Source: Gluconobacter wancherniae NBRC 103581 (lineage in GTDB: Bacteria; Pseudomonadota; Alphaproteobacteria; Acetobacterales; Acetobacteraceae). From it: 64,000 bases of DNA. Below the pieces are notes generated by a model. The model worked only from the letters and a program-made list of their open reading frames with translations, made no database searches and had not been told where the DNA came from. The position numbers and the translations under genes are program-made. How positions within the stretch are numbered: position 1 is the first letter of the stretch; every line of letters begins with the position of its first letter. This document shows positions 26,407 through 35,474 of this stretch, one piece after another. The stretch lies in contig NZ_BJUZ01000002.1 of assembly GCF_007988885.1 (NCBI RefSeq), forward strand, positions 434,001 through 498,000, written 5' to 3'.

Positions 26407-29400
26407 ACACACCTGTTACACGACGTGATGTCATTGATGCCGCTGATCGCACACAGCGTCAGGCTTCTGACCCTATGGCTTCCGTTTTCGTTTCGGCTTC
26501 TGCGGGTTCCGGCAAGACCAAGCTTCTGATTGATCGTCTACTGAGACTCATGCTGCCGCTTGAAGTCCGAACGCCCGATGGCGAGGTCATACTGGCGGAA
26601 GGGAGTGATCCCTCCCGTATTCTCTGCCTGACCTATACCAAGGCCGCGGCTGCCGAAATGGCCAACCGGCTTCAGAGTCGTCTTGGCAGTTGGGTGTCTC
26701 TTCCAGATGCGGATCTGGGGGCGGAACTGCTCAGGCTTGATGTTCCCAACAGCGAGGAGACACGCCGGCGGGCGCGGGGTCTGTTCCTGCGCGTACTAGA
26801 TCTGCCTGGTGGGCTGCGAATCGAGACCATCCATGCATTTTGCCAGTCCCTGCTCAGACGTTTTCCCCTTGAGGCTTCTGTAGATCCTCATTTCACGCTG
26901 ATGGAAGACACAGATACAACTCTGGCGCTGAGGGGCGCCATGGAGCACGAGCTGGGGCGTGCGCCAGAGCTGGCGGCCGACGTGGCCGGTACAGTGGGGA
27001 TCGAGGATTTTTTTGGGCGTATCAAGGCTCTGAACATGGATGGCAGCCGCCTTGAACCCATGCTCAGGCAGTGGTCCATGTTGCCTGATGATGTGGTCAG
27101 TGCCTATCGCAAGGCGTTTCAGGCAGGACAGAACACGGCGGAAGGGATTGAGGCCCTTTTGTGTAATCCCCCGGCAGAACTGGCGATCCGTTCAGGGTTG
27201 CAGGCAGCGCTGGGTGTTGTAACGCCCACGGCAAAGCCTGCCGTTGAGGCTATGCTGCACTGGCTTGGAACATACCCTGATGCGCGCGACGCCAGGGTCT
27301 GGATGTCGTCCCTGCTGACGGCTACGGGCACTGTTCGTGTGATGAACCGTATCATCAACAAGAAGGCTCAGGAAGTTGTGCCCGATATTGCGGGCCTGCT
27401 CGAAGAAGAGGGACAACGTCTGCTCGAACTTCAGCAAACTCTGCGCGCCACCAGACTGGTGACGCTGAACCGGGCGCTGGTTGCGTTGTCTGCCCCCATG
27501 CTGGAGCGCTTTCGCAGCGATAAGTCTGCGCGTGGGCTGGTGGACTACAATGATCTCATTCTTGAGACGCGTAACCTGCTGGACGAACCCGGTGCGGCAT
27601 GGGTGCTCTACAAGCTTGATGGCGGCATTGATCATCTGCTTCTGGATGAAGTTCAGGATACGTCTGGTCTGCAATGGCAGATTGCAGGAATGCTGACTTC
27701 GGAGTTTTTTGCAGGTTCAGGAGCGCGGGATGAAGAGGCGCGGCCGCGCACGGTATTTGCCGTTGGGGATTTTAAACAGTCCATTTATGGATTCCAGGGC
27801 GCTGATCCGGAGCAGTTTCATTTCTGGCGGCGTGAGTTTGGAACCCGGGTCAGGAATGCGGGGCTGGAATGGCGCGACCCTGAACTGAATGTATCATTCC
27901 GTTCGGTTCCTCCTGTTCTGGATGTTGTTGATGCCGTTTTTTCGCAGCCGCTTGCTGCGCATGGTCTGCATGAAGACGGGGCGCGGGGAGCCTTGCCGCG
28001 CCATATCTCGGCGAGGCCGGGGCAAGGTGGCCGCGTTGAGCTGTGGCCGCTCGTTCCGGCGAAAGAGGGCGAGGACGACGATGAGGGCTTCTCGCCCTGG
28101 CGTGCGCCTTCCGCCAACAGGGGCCAGCGCAGTGCTCCCCAGCGTCTGGCTGAAGCTCTGGGTGACTGGATCAGCAGCCAGATCGGAAAAATTCCGCAGC
28201 CCGGGCAGTCCCCGCTCAGGGCAGGCGAGATCCTTGTGCTCGTGCCGAAGCGCTCTCCATTCCTGCGAGCGCTCATCCGGGCACTGAAATCGCGTGGTGT
28301 ACCAGTCGCGACACTGGTCCGGGTAGGGCTGACGCAGCAGGTCGCGGTGCGGGACCTGATGACGTTATGTGCCGCTCTCCTTCTGCCTCAGGATGACCTG
28401 ACACTCGCAAGTGTCCTGACATCTCCTTTGGGGGGGCTGAGCGATGAGTCGCTTATGGCGCTGGCCACGAAAAATGGCACGACCCATGCGCTGGGCCGGG
28501 AAGGGCATCCCTTGTGGAGTGTTCTGAGGGATCGTCATCATGAGCGCCCTGAATGGAAGGCAGCATGGGAGATGCTGTCCGCGCTTTATGGGCGGGTTGA
28601 TTATGCCACACCCTATCGACTTCTGGCTGAAGCTCTGGGGCAACATGGCGGTCGTACACGCCTTCTGAGGCGCCTTGGACCTGAAGCTGCTGAACCGGTC
28701 GATGAACTGCTAACGGCAGCCTTACGCTTCGAGGGACTTCACCCCCCATCCTTGCAGGGCTTCCTGCACTGGCTGGAAGCAAGCGAGGCGAGTAGCAAGC
28801 GCGAGGCGGAAAGCGAAGTCGATGCAGTGCGCGTCATGACAGTGCATGGCTCCAAGGGCCTTCAGGCGCGTCTGGTCATTCTTCCCGATACGACGTCCAA
28901 GAAAAAGCGGGACGGCGGTTTCCTGTGGGACACGGCAGACGGGCTTGAACTTCCGCTATGGGTTCCGGGAAAGGAAAGCGGCACAAGCGTGACTGAAGCA
29001 CTTGCGGCCAAAGTCGCTGAGGAGAGCCGGGCGGAGGAAAATCGCCTGTTATACGTCGCACTGACACGGGCGAGTGATTGGCTTGTCGTTTGTGGGTGGG
29101 AGCCCAGAACCAAGCTTGATGATGCCTGCTGGTATCGTCATTGCGCTGAGGGCTTTTCTCAACTCACTGGTGTGCGTGCAGAACCTCTGGGGCTTGGCTG
29201 GGAGGGAGACCGGCTTGTTCTGGAGGAAGAGCGCACAGTCTCGTCTTCCGGGGTGGAGCGGAGCGCAAGAGAGCATGCTCAAACCGTTGAACTTCCCGCA
29301 TGGCTGGGCTGCGCGCCGGACTGGGTCGTTCAACCCGCTCCCATGGAAGACGCTCTGACGCGGCCGCTTGCGCCCAGTCGACCGGATGGGGCTGAATTTG

Positions 29401-29972
29401 GCCCTTTGCCAGCCTCACGTTCGCCGCTTGATCTGGTGGGCGGCCACAAGGGCCCCGCGCGGGTGCAGGCCATGCGACGCGGCACGATGATCCACCGTCT
29501 CCTTCAACTGCTGCCGGAAGCGGACCCATCCCGTAGAGAAGAGCTTGCTTTTGCATGGCTGTCGAAGCCTGCATGGGGGCTTGATCTTGAGGACGTGGAA
29601 CAACTGGTGGAGCGCGTGCTTCAGGTGATCGAACATCCTGAAATGGCGCCTCTTTTTGCACCGGGGAGCCGCGCGGAGCAGCCAATATCGGGCGTTAGCG
29701 CAGGACGCGTGGTGCTGGGGCAGGTGGATCGTCTGCGTATTGGCGAGGGCGAAATATGGATCTGTGATTACAAGACCAACCGCAATCCGCCTGTGCGTGC
29801 AGATCGCACTCCCGTTGCTTATCTGCGCCAGATGGCTGCGTATCGCGCGGTTCTTCAGCAACTTCATCCTGGTTTCGAAGTTCACTGCTCACTCGTCTGG
29901 ACGGAGGGGCCGTCTGTGGTCACCCTGCCGCCCGAACTGCTCGACAGCGCGCGCGTTGCGCATTTGATCTAG
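26403..29972 (+). CDS. addA: Double-strand break repair helicase AddA
   Basis: About 1189 residues. It is the UvrD-like helicase and second nuclease subunit of AddAB. Walker A is SASAGSGKTKLL near residue 33, then LTYTKAAAAEMANRL (motif Ia), LLDEVQDTSGLQW (motif II), GDFKQSIYGFQGA (motif III), VMTVHGSKGLQARLV (motif V) and LYVALTRASDWL (motif VI). The C-terminal nuclease has GTMIHRLLQLLP and WICDYKTNRNPP with intact D-x-K. The frame is open 29 codons upstream, but the chosen ATG overlaps the addB stop and has GGAGGACGGGG before it. The addB-addA-trxA order is conserved in alphaproteobacteria. Confidence 0.94.
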   Translation: MNTPVTRRDVIDAADRTQRQASDPMASVFVSASAGSGKTKLLIDRLLRLMLPLEVRTPDGEVILAEGSDPSRILCLTYTKAAAAEMANRLQSRLGSWVSLPDADLGAELLRLDVPNSEETRRRARGLFLRVLDLPGGLRIETIHAFCQSLLRRFPLEASVDPHFTLMEDTDTTLALRGAMEHELGRAPELAADVAGTVGIEDFFGRIKALNMDGSRLEPMLRQWSMLPDDVVSAYRKAFQAGQNTAEGIEALLCNPPAELAIRSGLQAALGVVTPTAKPAVEAMLHWLGTYPDARDARVWMSSLLTATGTVRVMNRIINKKAQEVVPDIAGLLEEEGQRLLELQQTLRATRLVTLNRALVALSAPMLERFRSDKSARGLVDYNDLILETRNLLDEPGAAWVLYKLDGGIDHLLLDEVQDTSGLQWQIAGMLTSEFFAGSGARDEEARPRTVFAVGDFKQSIYGFQGADPEQFHFWRREFGTRVRNAGLEWRDPELNVSFRSVPPVLDVVDAVFSQPLAAHGLHEDGARGALPRHISARPGQGGRVELWPLVPAKEGEDDDEGFSPWRAPSANRGQRSAPQRLAEALGDWISSQIGKIPQPGQSPLRAGEILVLVPKRSPFLRALIRALKSRGVPVATLVRVGLTQQVAVRDLMTLCAALLLPQDDLTLASVLTSPLGGLSDESLMALATKNGTTHALGREGHPLWSVLRDRHHERPEWKAAWEMLSALYGRVDYATPYRLLAEALGQHGGRTRLLRRLGPEAAEPVDELLTAALRFEGLHPPSLQGFLHWLEASEASSKREAESEVDAVRVMTVHGSKGLQARLVILPDTTSKKKRDGGFLWDTADGLELPLWVPGKESGTSVTEALAAKVAEESRAEENRLLYVALTRASDWLVVCGWEPRTKLDDACWYRHCAEGFSQLTGVRAEPLGLGWEGDRLVLEEERTVSSSGVERSAREHAQTVELPAWLGCAPDWVVQPAPMEDALTRPLAPSRPDGAEFGPLPASRSPLDLVGGHKGPARVQAMRRGTMIHRLLQLLPEADPSRREELAFAWLSKPAWGLDLEDVEQLVERVLQVIEHPEMAPLFAPGSRAEQPISGVSAGRVVLGQVDRLRIGEGEIWICDYKTNRNPPVRADRTPVAYLRQMAAYRAVLQQLHPGFEVHCSLVWTEGPSVVTLPPELLDSARVAHLI

Positions 29973-30051
29973 CGCAAGGTTCTTGCGGTTTCCCTTCGGG
30001 AGGCCGATATCGGTATCAGACAACATAATCCAGACAAGCAGGACACATGTC

Positions 30052-30378
30052 ATGAGCGAGAACACCGTTGCAGTAACTGACCAGAGCTTCGAGACGCAGG
30101 TTTTGAATGCAGAAGGCCCGGTTCTGGTGGATTTCTGGGCCGAGTGGTGCGGTCCGTGCAAAATGATCGCGCCCGCTCTCGAAGAGATTGGTGCCGAATT
30201 CAAGGGACGTGTCACCGTGGCGAAGGTGAACATCGATTCCAATCCGGAAGCGCCAACCAAGTATGGCGTCCGCAGCATTCCGACGCTGATCGTCTTCAAG
30301 GACGGCAAGCCGGTTGCACAGCAGATGGGCGCAATGCCTAAGAGCCAGCTTAAGGCATGGGTGGAAAAGTCCCTCTAA
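30052..30378 (+). CDS. trxA: Thioredoxin
   Basis: A 108-residue thioredoxin with the active site WCGPC (Cys33, Cys36), the buried catalytic Asp in LVDFWAEWCGPC, and the cis-proline in RSIPTL. It reduces protein disulfides in the cytoplasm and is itself reduced by thioredoxin reductase. The frame is open 23 codons earlier, but the chosen ATG has AGGA upstream and gives the standard length. It follows addA by 79 nt and may share its transcript. No anomalies were seen. Confidence 0.96.
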   Translation: MSENTVAVTDQSFETQVLNAEGPVLVDFWAEWCGPCKMIAPALEEIGAEFKGRVTVAKVNIDSNPEAPTKYGVRSIPTLIVFKDGKPVAQQMGAMPKSQLKAWVEKSL

Positions 30379-30444
30379 AGACTTCTCACCTTCAAAATGA
30401 CGGAGGGCGTGGTCAGAGCGTTCTGCCTTGTGTAGGATCGGGCC

Positions 30445-31644
30445 ATGCGCCCGACTGCCCCGGATTTTCCGCCCCCCGTCATCCTGACTTCCACTGAGGA
30501 AGTCGCCAGCCTTTGCGAACGCCTGAAACAGGAACCGTTCGTCACGATCGACACTGAGTTCGTGCGTGAACGGACCTATTGGCCAGAACTCTGCCTGGTA
30601 CAGCTGGCTGGCGAGAATGACGTTGCCGTCATTGATACTCTGGCACCCGGAATCGACCTGACTCCACTGTCAGAATTGCTGAATCAGGCAAGCTGCATCA
30701 AGGTTTTCCATGCAGCCAGACAGGATCTGGAAATCTTCCTGCATCTTTTTGACAGACTGCCTCAGTCGATTTTCGACACGCAGGTTGCTGCCATGGTTGC
30801 GGGATTTGGGGATCAGGTCGGGTATGACAGCCTCGTGGGTGCGATCACGGGGCGCACGATCGACAAGGCGCATCGCTTCAGTGACTGGTCTGCACGACCG
30901 CTAAGCAAGGCCCAGATCGCTTATGCCAGCGCAGATGTCACTCATCTCAGGACGGTATATCTCGCCCTGAAGGATCAGCTTGTTAAGCAGGGTCGTCTGA
31001 GTTGGGCAGATGCCGAGCAGGCCGTACTCACAGACCCTGCAACCTTCCGCCCGGATCCACGCGGCCTTTGGGAAAAGCTGAAAGCCCGCACCAACAACCG
31101 TCGGATGCTGGCAATTCTGCGCGAAGTCGTTGCATGGCGCGAACATGAGGCACAGGCAGCAGATGTTCCACGCCAGCGTATCATTCGCGATGAGAGCCTT
31201 CTGGAAGTCGCTGCCGTTCGTCCACAGGACCCGGAGGCACTCTCCCGCATTCGCGGTGTGAACCGCGGTTTTGCGGAGGGGCGGATGGGTCGTGGTCTGA
31301 TCGAGGCGATTGCGATTGCCGAGGCGCTCCCCGATACGGATCTTCCACGCCCTCCGGCAAAATCTGATCGCAGTGGCAGGCCCTCACAGGCGCTTGTTGC
31401 TCTGCTTAAGGTGCTGCTTGCAGCCAAGTGTGAAGAACACAAGGTTGCGCCAAAGCTTGTTGCCTCCTCTGATGATCTGGATCGTCTCGCTCTGGGTGAG
31501 ACGTCTGGCATGGATGCATTGAAAGGCTGGCGGAAGGAAGTTTTTGGTATTGATGCACTGGCGCTGGTCCGGGGGGAAATCGCTCTGGCGGTGGTCCGAG
31601 GTCAGGTCGAACTGCAACGCTTGGCTGTGCACTCTGCAAAATAA
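30445..31644 (+). CDS. rnd: Ribonuclease D
   Basis: A 399-residue 3'-5' exoribonuclease of the DEDDy class that trims tRNA and other RNA 3' ends. Exo I motif is VTIDTEFVRE (Asp36, Glu38), Exo II is HAARQDLEIF and Exo III is YASADVTHL with its Tyr. The HRDC RNA-binding domain follows (WREHEAQAADVPRQRIIRDE). Length matches the family. A TAGGA lies before the ATG. The gene follows trxA by 66 nt. Confidence 0.95.
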   Translation: MRPTAPDFPPPVILTSTEEVASLCERLKQEPFVTIDTEFVRERTYWPELCLVQLAGENDVAVIDTLAPGIDLTPLSELLNQASCIKVFHAARQDLEIFLHLFDRLPQSIFDTQVAAMVAGFGDQVGYDSLVGAITGRTIDKAHRFSDWSARPLSKAQIAYASADVTHLRTVYLALKDQLVKQGRLSWADAEQAVLTDPATFRPDPRGLWEKLKARTNNRRMLAILREVVAWREHEAQAADVPRQRIIRDESLLEVAAVRPQDPEALSRIRGVNRGFAEGRMGRGLIEAIAIAEALPDTDLPRPPAKSDRSGRPSQALVALLKVLLAAKCEEHKVAPKLVASSDDLDRLALGETSGMDALKGWRKEVFGIDALALVRGEIALAVVRGQVELQRLAVHSAK

Positions 31645-31787
31645 TGCAGCATTTCGACGTAATGGCGAGTTTCTGCTAAGGAAGCGCATCCAGTCTGTAT
31701 TTTCGGTCATATTCTTTCCGGAAGACACGACGGGATCATGGGATTTTCGGGCCACGTGCCCGCACGTGGAACAGAGGAAGACGATAT

Positions 31788-32468
31788 ATGGACTGGACGG
31801 ACGATACGATCGCCAGGCTTCGGGATCTATGGAGCCAGGGGCTTTCGACTGCGGAAATCGGCCGCCAGCTCTCTATCACCAAAAACGCCGTAGTGGGTAA
31901 GGCGCATCGCCTCGGTCTGCCGCCGCGTCCTTCTCCGATCCGTAACCGCCCGGTGAAGGACGGCGTACCCGGCGAAGCTCCGCCGCGTCGTAAAAGCACG
32001 CCGCGTGGTGGAAAGGCCGCCGCTGCAGCTGCAGCGGCCAATGAAGATCTGCTGCAGAGTGTTGCGGCTGTTGTCGCAGCGCCGGCAGAGGCCGCTGCGG
32101 CCACCACCCCTGCTTCTGCTGAAAAAGTTGCGCCGGCCGTAGCGCCTGCAGCCAGCAAGCCTGCTCCCGCAGCTGTGCGACCTGTTGCAGTACCACGTGC
32201 CGTAGTAGAGCCAGCACGCAAGGAGCCAGTTGTGGCTCCTGTCGCTCCTGCTCCGCGTCCTGCCGCTGCCCGTCCGGTTCCCTCACGCTTTCAGGAAGGT
32301 GTTGATCGCCCCGTGCGTCGTGGCCCTTCCTGCTGCTGGCCGATTGGTGATCCGGGTACGCCAGGCTTTCATTTCTGTGGGGCCCGTCCCCTTTCTGGCA
32401 AGCCGTACTGTGCAGAGCATGCTGCGATTGCCTATGTGAAGATCCGCGACCGTCGCGATGGCGGTTAA
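31788..32468 (+). CDS. gcrA: GcrA cell cycle regulator
   Basis: A 226-residue GcrA, the alphaproteobacterial factor that binds sigma-70 RNA polymerase and methylated GANTC sites to control cell-cycle genes. The N-terminal DNA-binding part is textbook: MDWTDDTIARLRDLWSQG, then LSITKNAVVGKAHRLGLPPR. The middle (about 60-170) is a very long Ala/Pro/Val-rich linker, longer than in Caulobacter. The C-terminal polymerase-binding domain carries CCWPIGDPGTPGFHFCGA and CAEHAAIAY. A GAGGAAG precedes the ATG. Presence of GcrA implies a CcrM-type methylase elsewhere in the genome. Confidence 0.95.
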   Translation: MDWTDDTIARLRDLWSQGLSTAEIGRQLSITKNAVVGKAHRLGLPPRPSPIRNRPVKDGVPGEAPPRRKSTPRGGKAAAAAAAANEDLLQSVAAVVAAPAEAAAATTPASAEKVAPAVAPAASKPAPAAVRPVAVPRAVVEPARKEPVVAPVAPAPRPAAARPVPSRFQEGVDRPVRRGPSCCWPIGDPGTPGFHFCGARPLSGKPYCAEHAAIAYVKIRDRRDGG

Positions 32469-32496
32469 TTCGCCGTCTTTCGTTTGCGATAAGCAT

Positions 32497-32530
32497 AAAA
32501 AAAGCCGGAGATTTCTCTCCGGCTTTTTTT
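32497..32530. terminator. Bidirectional terminator between gcrA and bactofilin
   Basis: Perfect stem AAAAAAAGCCGGAG / CTCCGGCTTTTTTT with a 6-nt loop, lying between convergent genes; T-tracts are present in both directions. Confidence 0.95.
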
Positions 32531-32585
32531 ATGTCTGCGATTTAAGCCCCATGCTTCCCGACCCGGGAACATGAGGCCTGCTATC

Positions 32586-33335
32586 TCAGGATGCGGTTTC
32601 TGTGGCCGGAGCAGACTCGCTCGCTACCGGACGAGGCGCGCCGTCTGTGATCATTTCAAGCTGGCCGGTGATCTGGCCACCATCTTCAACCTTGAGGCGA
32701 CGGCACTTGGCTTTGCCGATCAGGCGGCCTGTAGCGCGTACTGTGAGGCTGCCACGAACAGTGAGCGTGCCGTCGATTGTGCCTGCGAGCTCCGCATCCT
32801 CAACCTCGATGCCGCCACGGAACACGCCGCCCTGCGAAACCGAGAGCTCGGTCGCCTGGATCATGCTTGCTTCAACCGTACCCTCAACAACGAGGCGCTC
32901 GGCATCCTGCACTGTTCCCTGAACGCTGATACCGCGCCCGACAACGAGCGTACGACGCTCTGGAGCGGTCTGGCGAGGCGCTGTACCCGGCGCTCCTGCA
33001 GCGCCCGGAATCGGGGCGCGGCCCGGCTGGGTAGCGGCAGGCGTTGGGCCAGCAGGTGTGTTGGAGGAAGGAGGCGTCGGGAAAGGTGTACGACCCATGG
33101 AAGCGGGGTCCTTCTGCTGGGGTGGCTGCTGGCTGGATGACGCTCCAGACCCGGACGTAGGAGTGGCCTGACTGGAAGAGTCCGGCCGGTTGGGAAAGAT
33201 GGGCTGCGCGGCAGACGAAGTGCTTTCTGCAGGCTTGGCGTCTTCTTCCGGTTTGCGTCTTCTAAACAAGGAAACCCCGCTGCGGATCTGAAAAAAACGA
33301 TGAAGCTGTCTTGGACCGTGATCCGTCTGTGCCAC
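32586..33335 (-). CDS. Bactofilin-family cytoskeletal protein
   Basis: Up to 249 residues. The C-terminal half (about 125-230) is a bactofilin (DUF583) beta-helix: VGRGISVQGTVQDAERLVVEGTVEA, repeated Gly-Thr-Val turns, and RRLKVEDGGQITGQL. Such proteins polymerise without nucleotide into membrane-associated filaments that position cell-wall or stalk enzymes. The first 120 residues are a Pro/Ser/Ala-rich disordered tail. The start is uncertain: the longest frame begins at a GTG without a good ribosome site, while a TTG at 33269 gives an N-terminus LFRRRKPEE that is more like the family. No wall-enzyme partner lies beside it. Confidence 0.87.
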   Translation of the reverse strand: MAQTDHGPRQLHRFFQIRSGVSLFRRRKPEEDAKPAESTSSAAQPIFPNRPDSSSQATPTSGSGASSSQQPPQQKDPASMGRTPFPTPPSSNTPAGPTPAATQPGRAPIPGAAGAPGTAPRQTAPERRTLVVGRGISVQGTVQDAERLVVEGTVEASMIQATELSVSQGGVFRGGIEVEDAELAGTIDGTLTVRGSLTVRATGRLIGKAKCRRLKVEDGGQITGQLEMITDGAPRPVASESAPATETAS

Positions 33336-33560
33336 TCATGAAAAGCAGCATTTTCGAATTGATCCTCTGACAAAACCTACACGCTGACGGCCCACGGCGA
33401 CAACCCGCACATTCCGTCAAAACAGCGCCTTTTACGCATGTCGGAAGGCAGGGGATGGCCGGGGAGTTGGCGCGTCACAAGAGGGGACCTATGATCGTGT
33501 TGATTTGATGGCGCAGTCCGCGTCTCGAACTTTTTTATTCTTGTTTTATCTGGAGTCCGA

Positions 33561-34541
33561 ATGTCCTCTCCCCAGCACGATATTCTCTGCATCGGTAATG
33601 CCATCGTGGATGTGCTTGCTTCCGTGGAGCCATCGGTCATCGCTGAACTGGGTGCCGTTCCAGGCGGCATGACACTGATTGACGCTGAAACGATGCAGGC
33701 TATTGAAAAGCGCGTCACTGTCGAGCGCGTTGCAGGTGGCGGGTCGGGCGCCAACACAGCGGTTGTTGCCGCACGCATGGGCGCCAGCGTGGCTTATCTG
33801 GGTAAGCTTGCAGAAGACGACGCAGGCAAGCATTTCGCCCATGACATTCGCGAGCAGGGCATTACCTTTCCGTCCCAACCGCTCGCCGCTTCACGCAGCA
33901 TTCCAACCGCGCGATGCATTATCCTGGTTACGCCGGACGGACAGCGCACGATGTTCACGTATCTCGGTGCCTGCACAGAATTTACACGCGATGACGTTAT
34001 TGGTGATGTCGTTGCGTCATCGGCTGTCACGTATCTGGAAGGTTATCTTTACGATAAGCCCCAGGCACAGGATGCTTTCAACCATGCTGCAACACTTGCG
34101 CATGCTGCAGGCCGTGATGTTGCACTGACACTGTCAGACACGTTCTGTGTGGAGCGTCACCGTTCTGCATTCCGTGGCCTTGTGGCAGGTCACGTGGATA
34201 TCCTGTTCGCCAATGAGGCAGAGCTGCTGGCGCTTTATGAAACCACGGATTTCGAAGCTGCCACGCGTAAGGTCGCGGTTGAGACAAAGCTCGCTGTCAT
34301 CACGCGTAGCGAAAAGGGTGCGGTTGTTATCGCCGGGGAAGAGCGTCATGACGTTTCAACGGCGCAGGTCAAGGTCGTGGATACCACGGGTGCAGGCGAT
34401 GCATTTGCAGCAGGATTTCTTGCAGGCTTGAGCAAGGGACGTGATCTGACGACCTGCGCTAAGCTGGGGAATGCGGCTGCGGGTGACATCATCACGCGCT
34501 TTGGTGCACGTCCTGAGAAAGACTTTGCGCTTAAAGCCTGA
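33561..34541 (+). CDS. PfkB-family kinase (adenosine kinase-like)
   Basis: A 326-residue ribokinase-fold kinase. The N-terminal substrate region is LCIGNAIVDVLASV, the first PfkB signature is GGGSGANTAVVAARMGASVAYLGK, and the ATP/anion-hole motif with catalytic Asp is DTTGAGDAFAAGF. The sequence is closest to the bacterial adenosine-kinase-type subgroup (GNAIVDV opening), which phosphorylates adenosine or another nucleoside/sugar. It sits directly beside the hopanoid genes; since HpnH consumes S-adenosylmethionine and makes adenosyl-hopane, a link to adenosine recycling is possible but only inferred. A GGAG precedes the ATG. Confidence 0.87.
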   Translation: MSSPQHDILCIGNAIVDVLASVEPSVIAELGAVPGGMTLIDAETMQAIEKRVTVERVAGGGSGANTAVVAARMGASVAYLGKLAEDDAGKHFAHDIREQGITFPSQPLAASRSIPTARCIILVTPDGQRTMFTYLGACTEFTRDDVIGDVVASSAVTYLEGYLYDKPQAQDAFNHAATLAHAAGRDVALTLSDTFCVERHRSAFRGLVAGHVDILFANEAELLALYETTDFEAATRKVAVETKLAVITRSEKGAVVIAGEERHDVSTAQVKVVDTTGAGDAFAAGFLAGLSKGRDLTTCAKLGNAAAGDIITRFGARPEKDFALKA

Positions 34542-34550
34542 AGCGCTCGT

Positions 34551-35387
34551 TCAGAGGTCGCCCCAGCCGATTCGGTCAACGTTCGCACGTCCAAACGATT
34601 TGCGGACTGCCGGATCAAGGAGGGCGGCCAACTCTCCAGTCGGGTCATAGTCCGGCATGAAGCGCCGCATCATGTCGTTTTGGCCCGTGGCAGGGTGGAA
34701 GTAGATTTCGCTCACTCCGGGTGGCAGGCGCGGAATCAGTCCCTGGATTCGTTCCGGGGTCATGTGGCCTGACCAGCGCAGACCGAAGCACCAGTCATTG
34801 GTCTTCAGCCCCGCCCGGGAAAGCTGATGGTGCAGGACGCTGATCCAACGGCGGAGCGCTCTGTCCCCCAGCGTTTCAGTGCTCTCAACGGGCTTTGGAG
34901 GTTCCAGGGGCGTCCGAACGGCTTTGAGCCCATGCTTTAGGCCCGACTCGATCAGAAATTTACCGACGGTTGGATGGAGATGCATGTGTTTGTGAGCGTT
35001 TGCGTGATCAAGCGTGAGTCCGCTCAGGTCAAAGGCGCGAAACTGCGCCTCTATTTCCCGGCGTAAGGCGCGGCGGGAATGGGGGCGAAAGAAATACTCC
35101 ACCCCAAGGCGTAACTGATTGCGTCCGAACCAGCCTTGTTCATCGGTGATCGCAGGGAGATCGAGGACGGATTTACCCTCAATTGCCACGACATGAAGGC
35201 CTACCCGTAGGTCGGGCATTTTTTTTGCCCGACGCACGGCATCTACTGCTGCCGGGCCTGCTACCATCAGACTCGCCGTGGAGAGAATACCCTCTCGATG
35301 CGCTATCTCGATGGCTTCGTTCACCTCTTCGCTCATCCCGAAATCATCGGCTGAAACGATGGCGCGTCGTTGAGCAGGAAGGCTCAT
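34551..35387 (-). CDS. hpnK: Hopanoid biosynthesis protein HpnK (deacetylase)
   Basis: A 278-residue protein of the ChbG/YdjC carbohydrate-deacetylase fold. The metal-binding opening is IVSADDFGMSEEVNEAI, with VGLHVV and LDHANAHKHMHLHP supplying further ligands. HpnK removes the acetyl group from N-acetylglucosaminyl-bacteriohopanetetrol after HpnI has added GlcNAc. It is the last gene of the leftward hpn unit and is separated from hpnJ by a hairpin that may reduce its expression. A GGAG is 5 nt before the ATG. Confidence 0.92.
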   Translation of the reverse strand: MSLPAQRRAIVSADDFGMSEEVNEAIEIAHREGILSTASLMVAGPAAVDAVRRAKKMPDLRVGLHVVAIEGKSVLDLPAITDEQGWFGRNQLRLGVEYFFRPHSRRALRREIEAQFRAFDLSGLTLDHANAHKHMHLHPTVGKFLIESGLKHGLKAVRTPLEPPKPVESTETLGDRALRRWISVLHHQLSRAGLKTNDWCFGLRWSGHMTPERIQGLIPRLPPGVSEIYFHPATGQNDMMRRFMPDYDPTGELAALLDPAVRKSFGRANVDRIGWGDL

Positions 35388-35417
35388 GGAGATCTCCGGA
35401 GCAGGGGCTGCGTATGA

Positions 35418-35450
35418 AAAAGGGGTGTAGCCAGCTTGGCCACACCCCTT
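35418..35450 (-). terminator. Hairpin between hpnJ and hpnK
   Basis: The arms AAGGGGTGT and ACACCCCTT, extended by imperfect GCC/GGC pairing, form a hairpin followed in the leftward direction by five T residues. It lies inside an otherwise co-directional hpn operon, so it may act as a partial terminator or an RNA stabiliser. Confidence 0.6.
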
Positions 35451-35474
35451 CTGAAACTACGTTCAGAGCTTGGA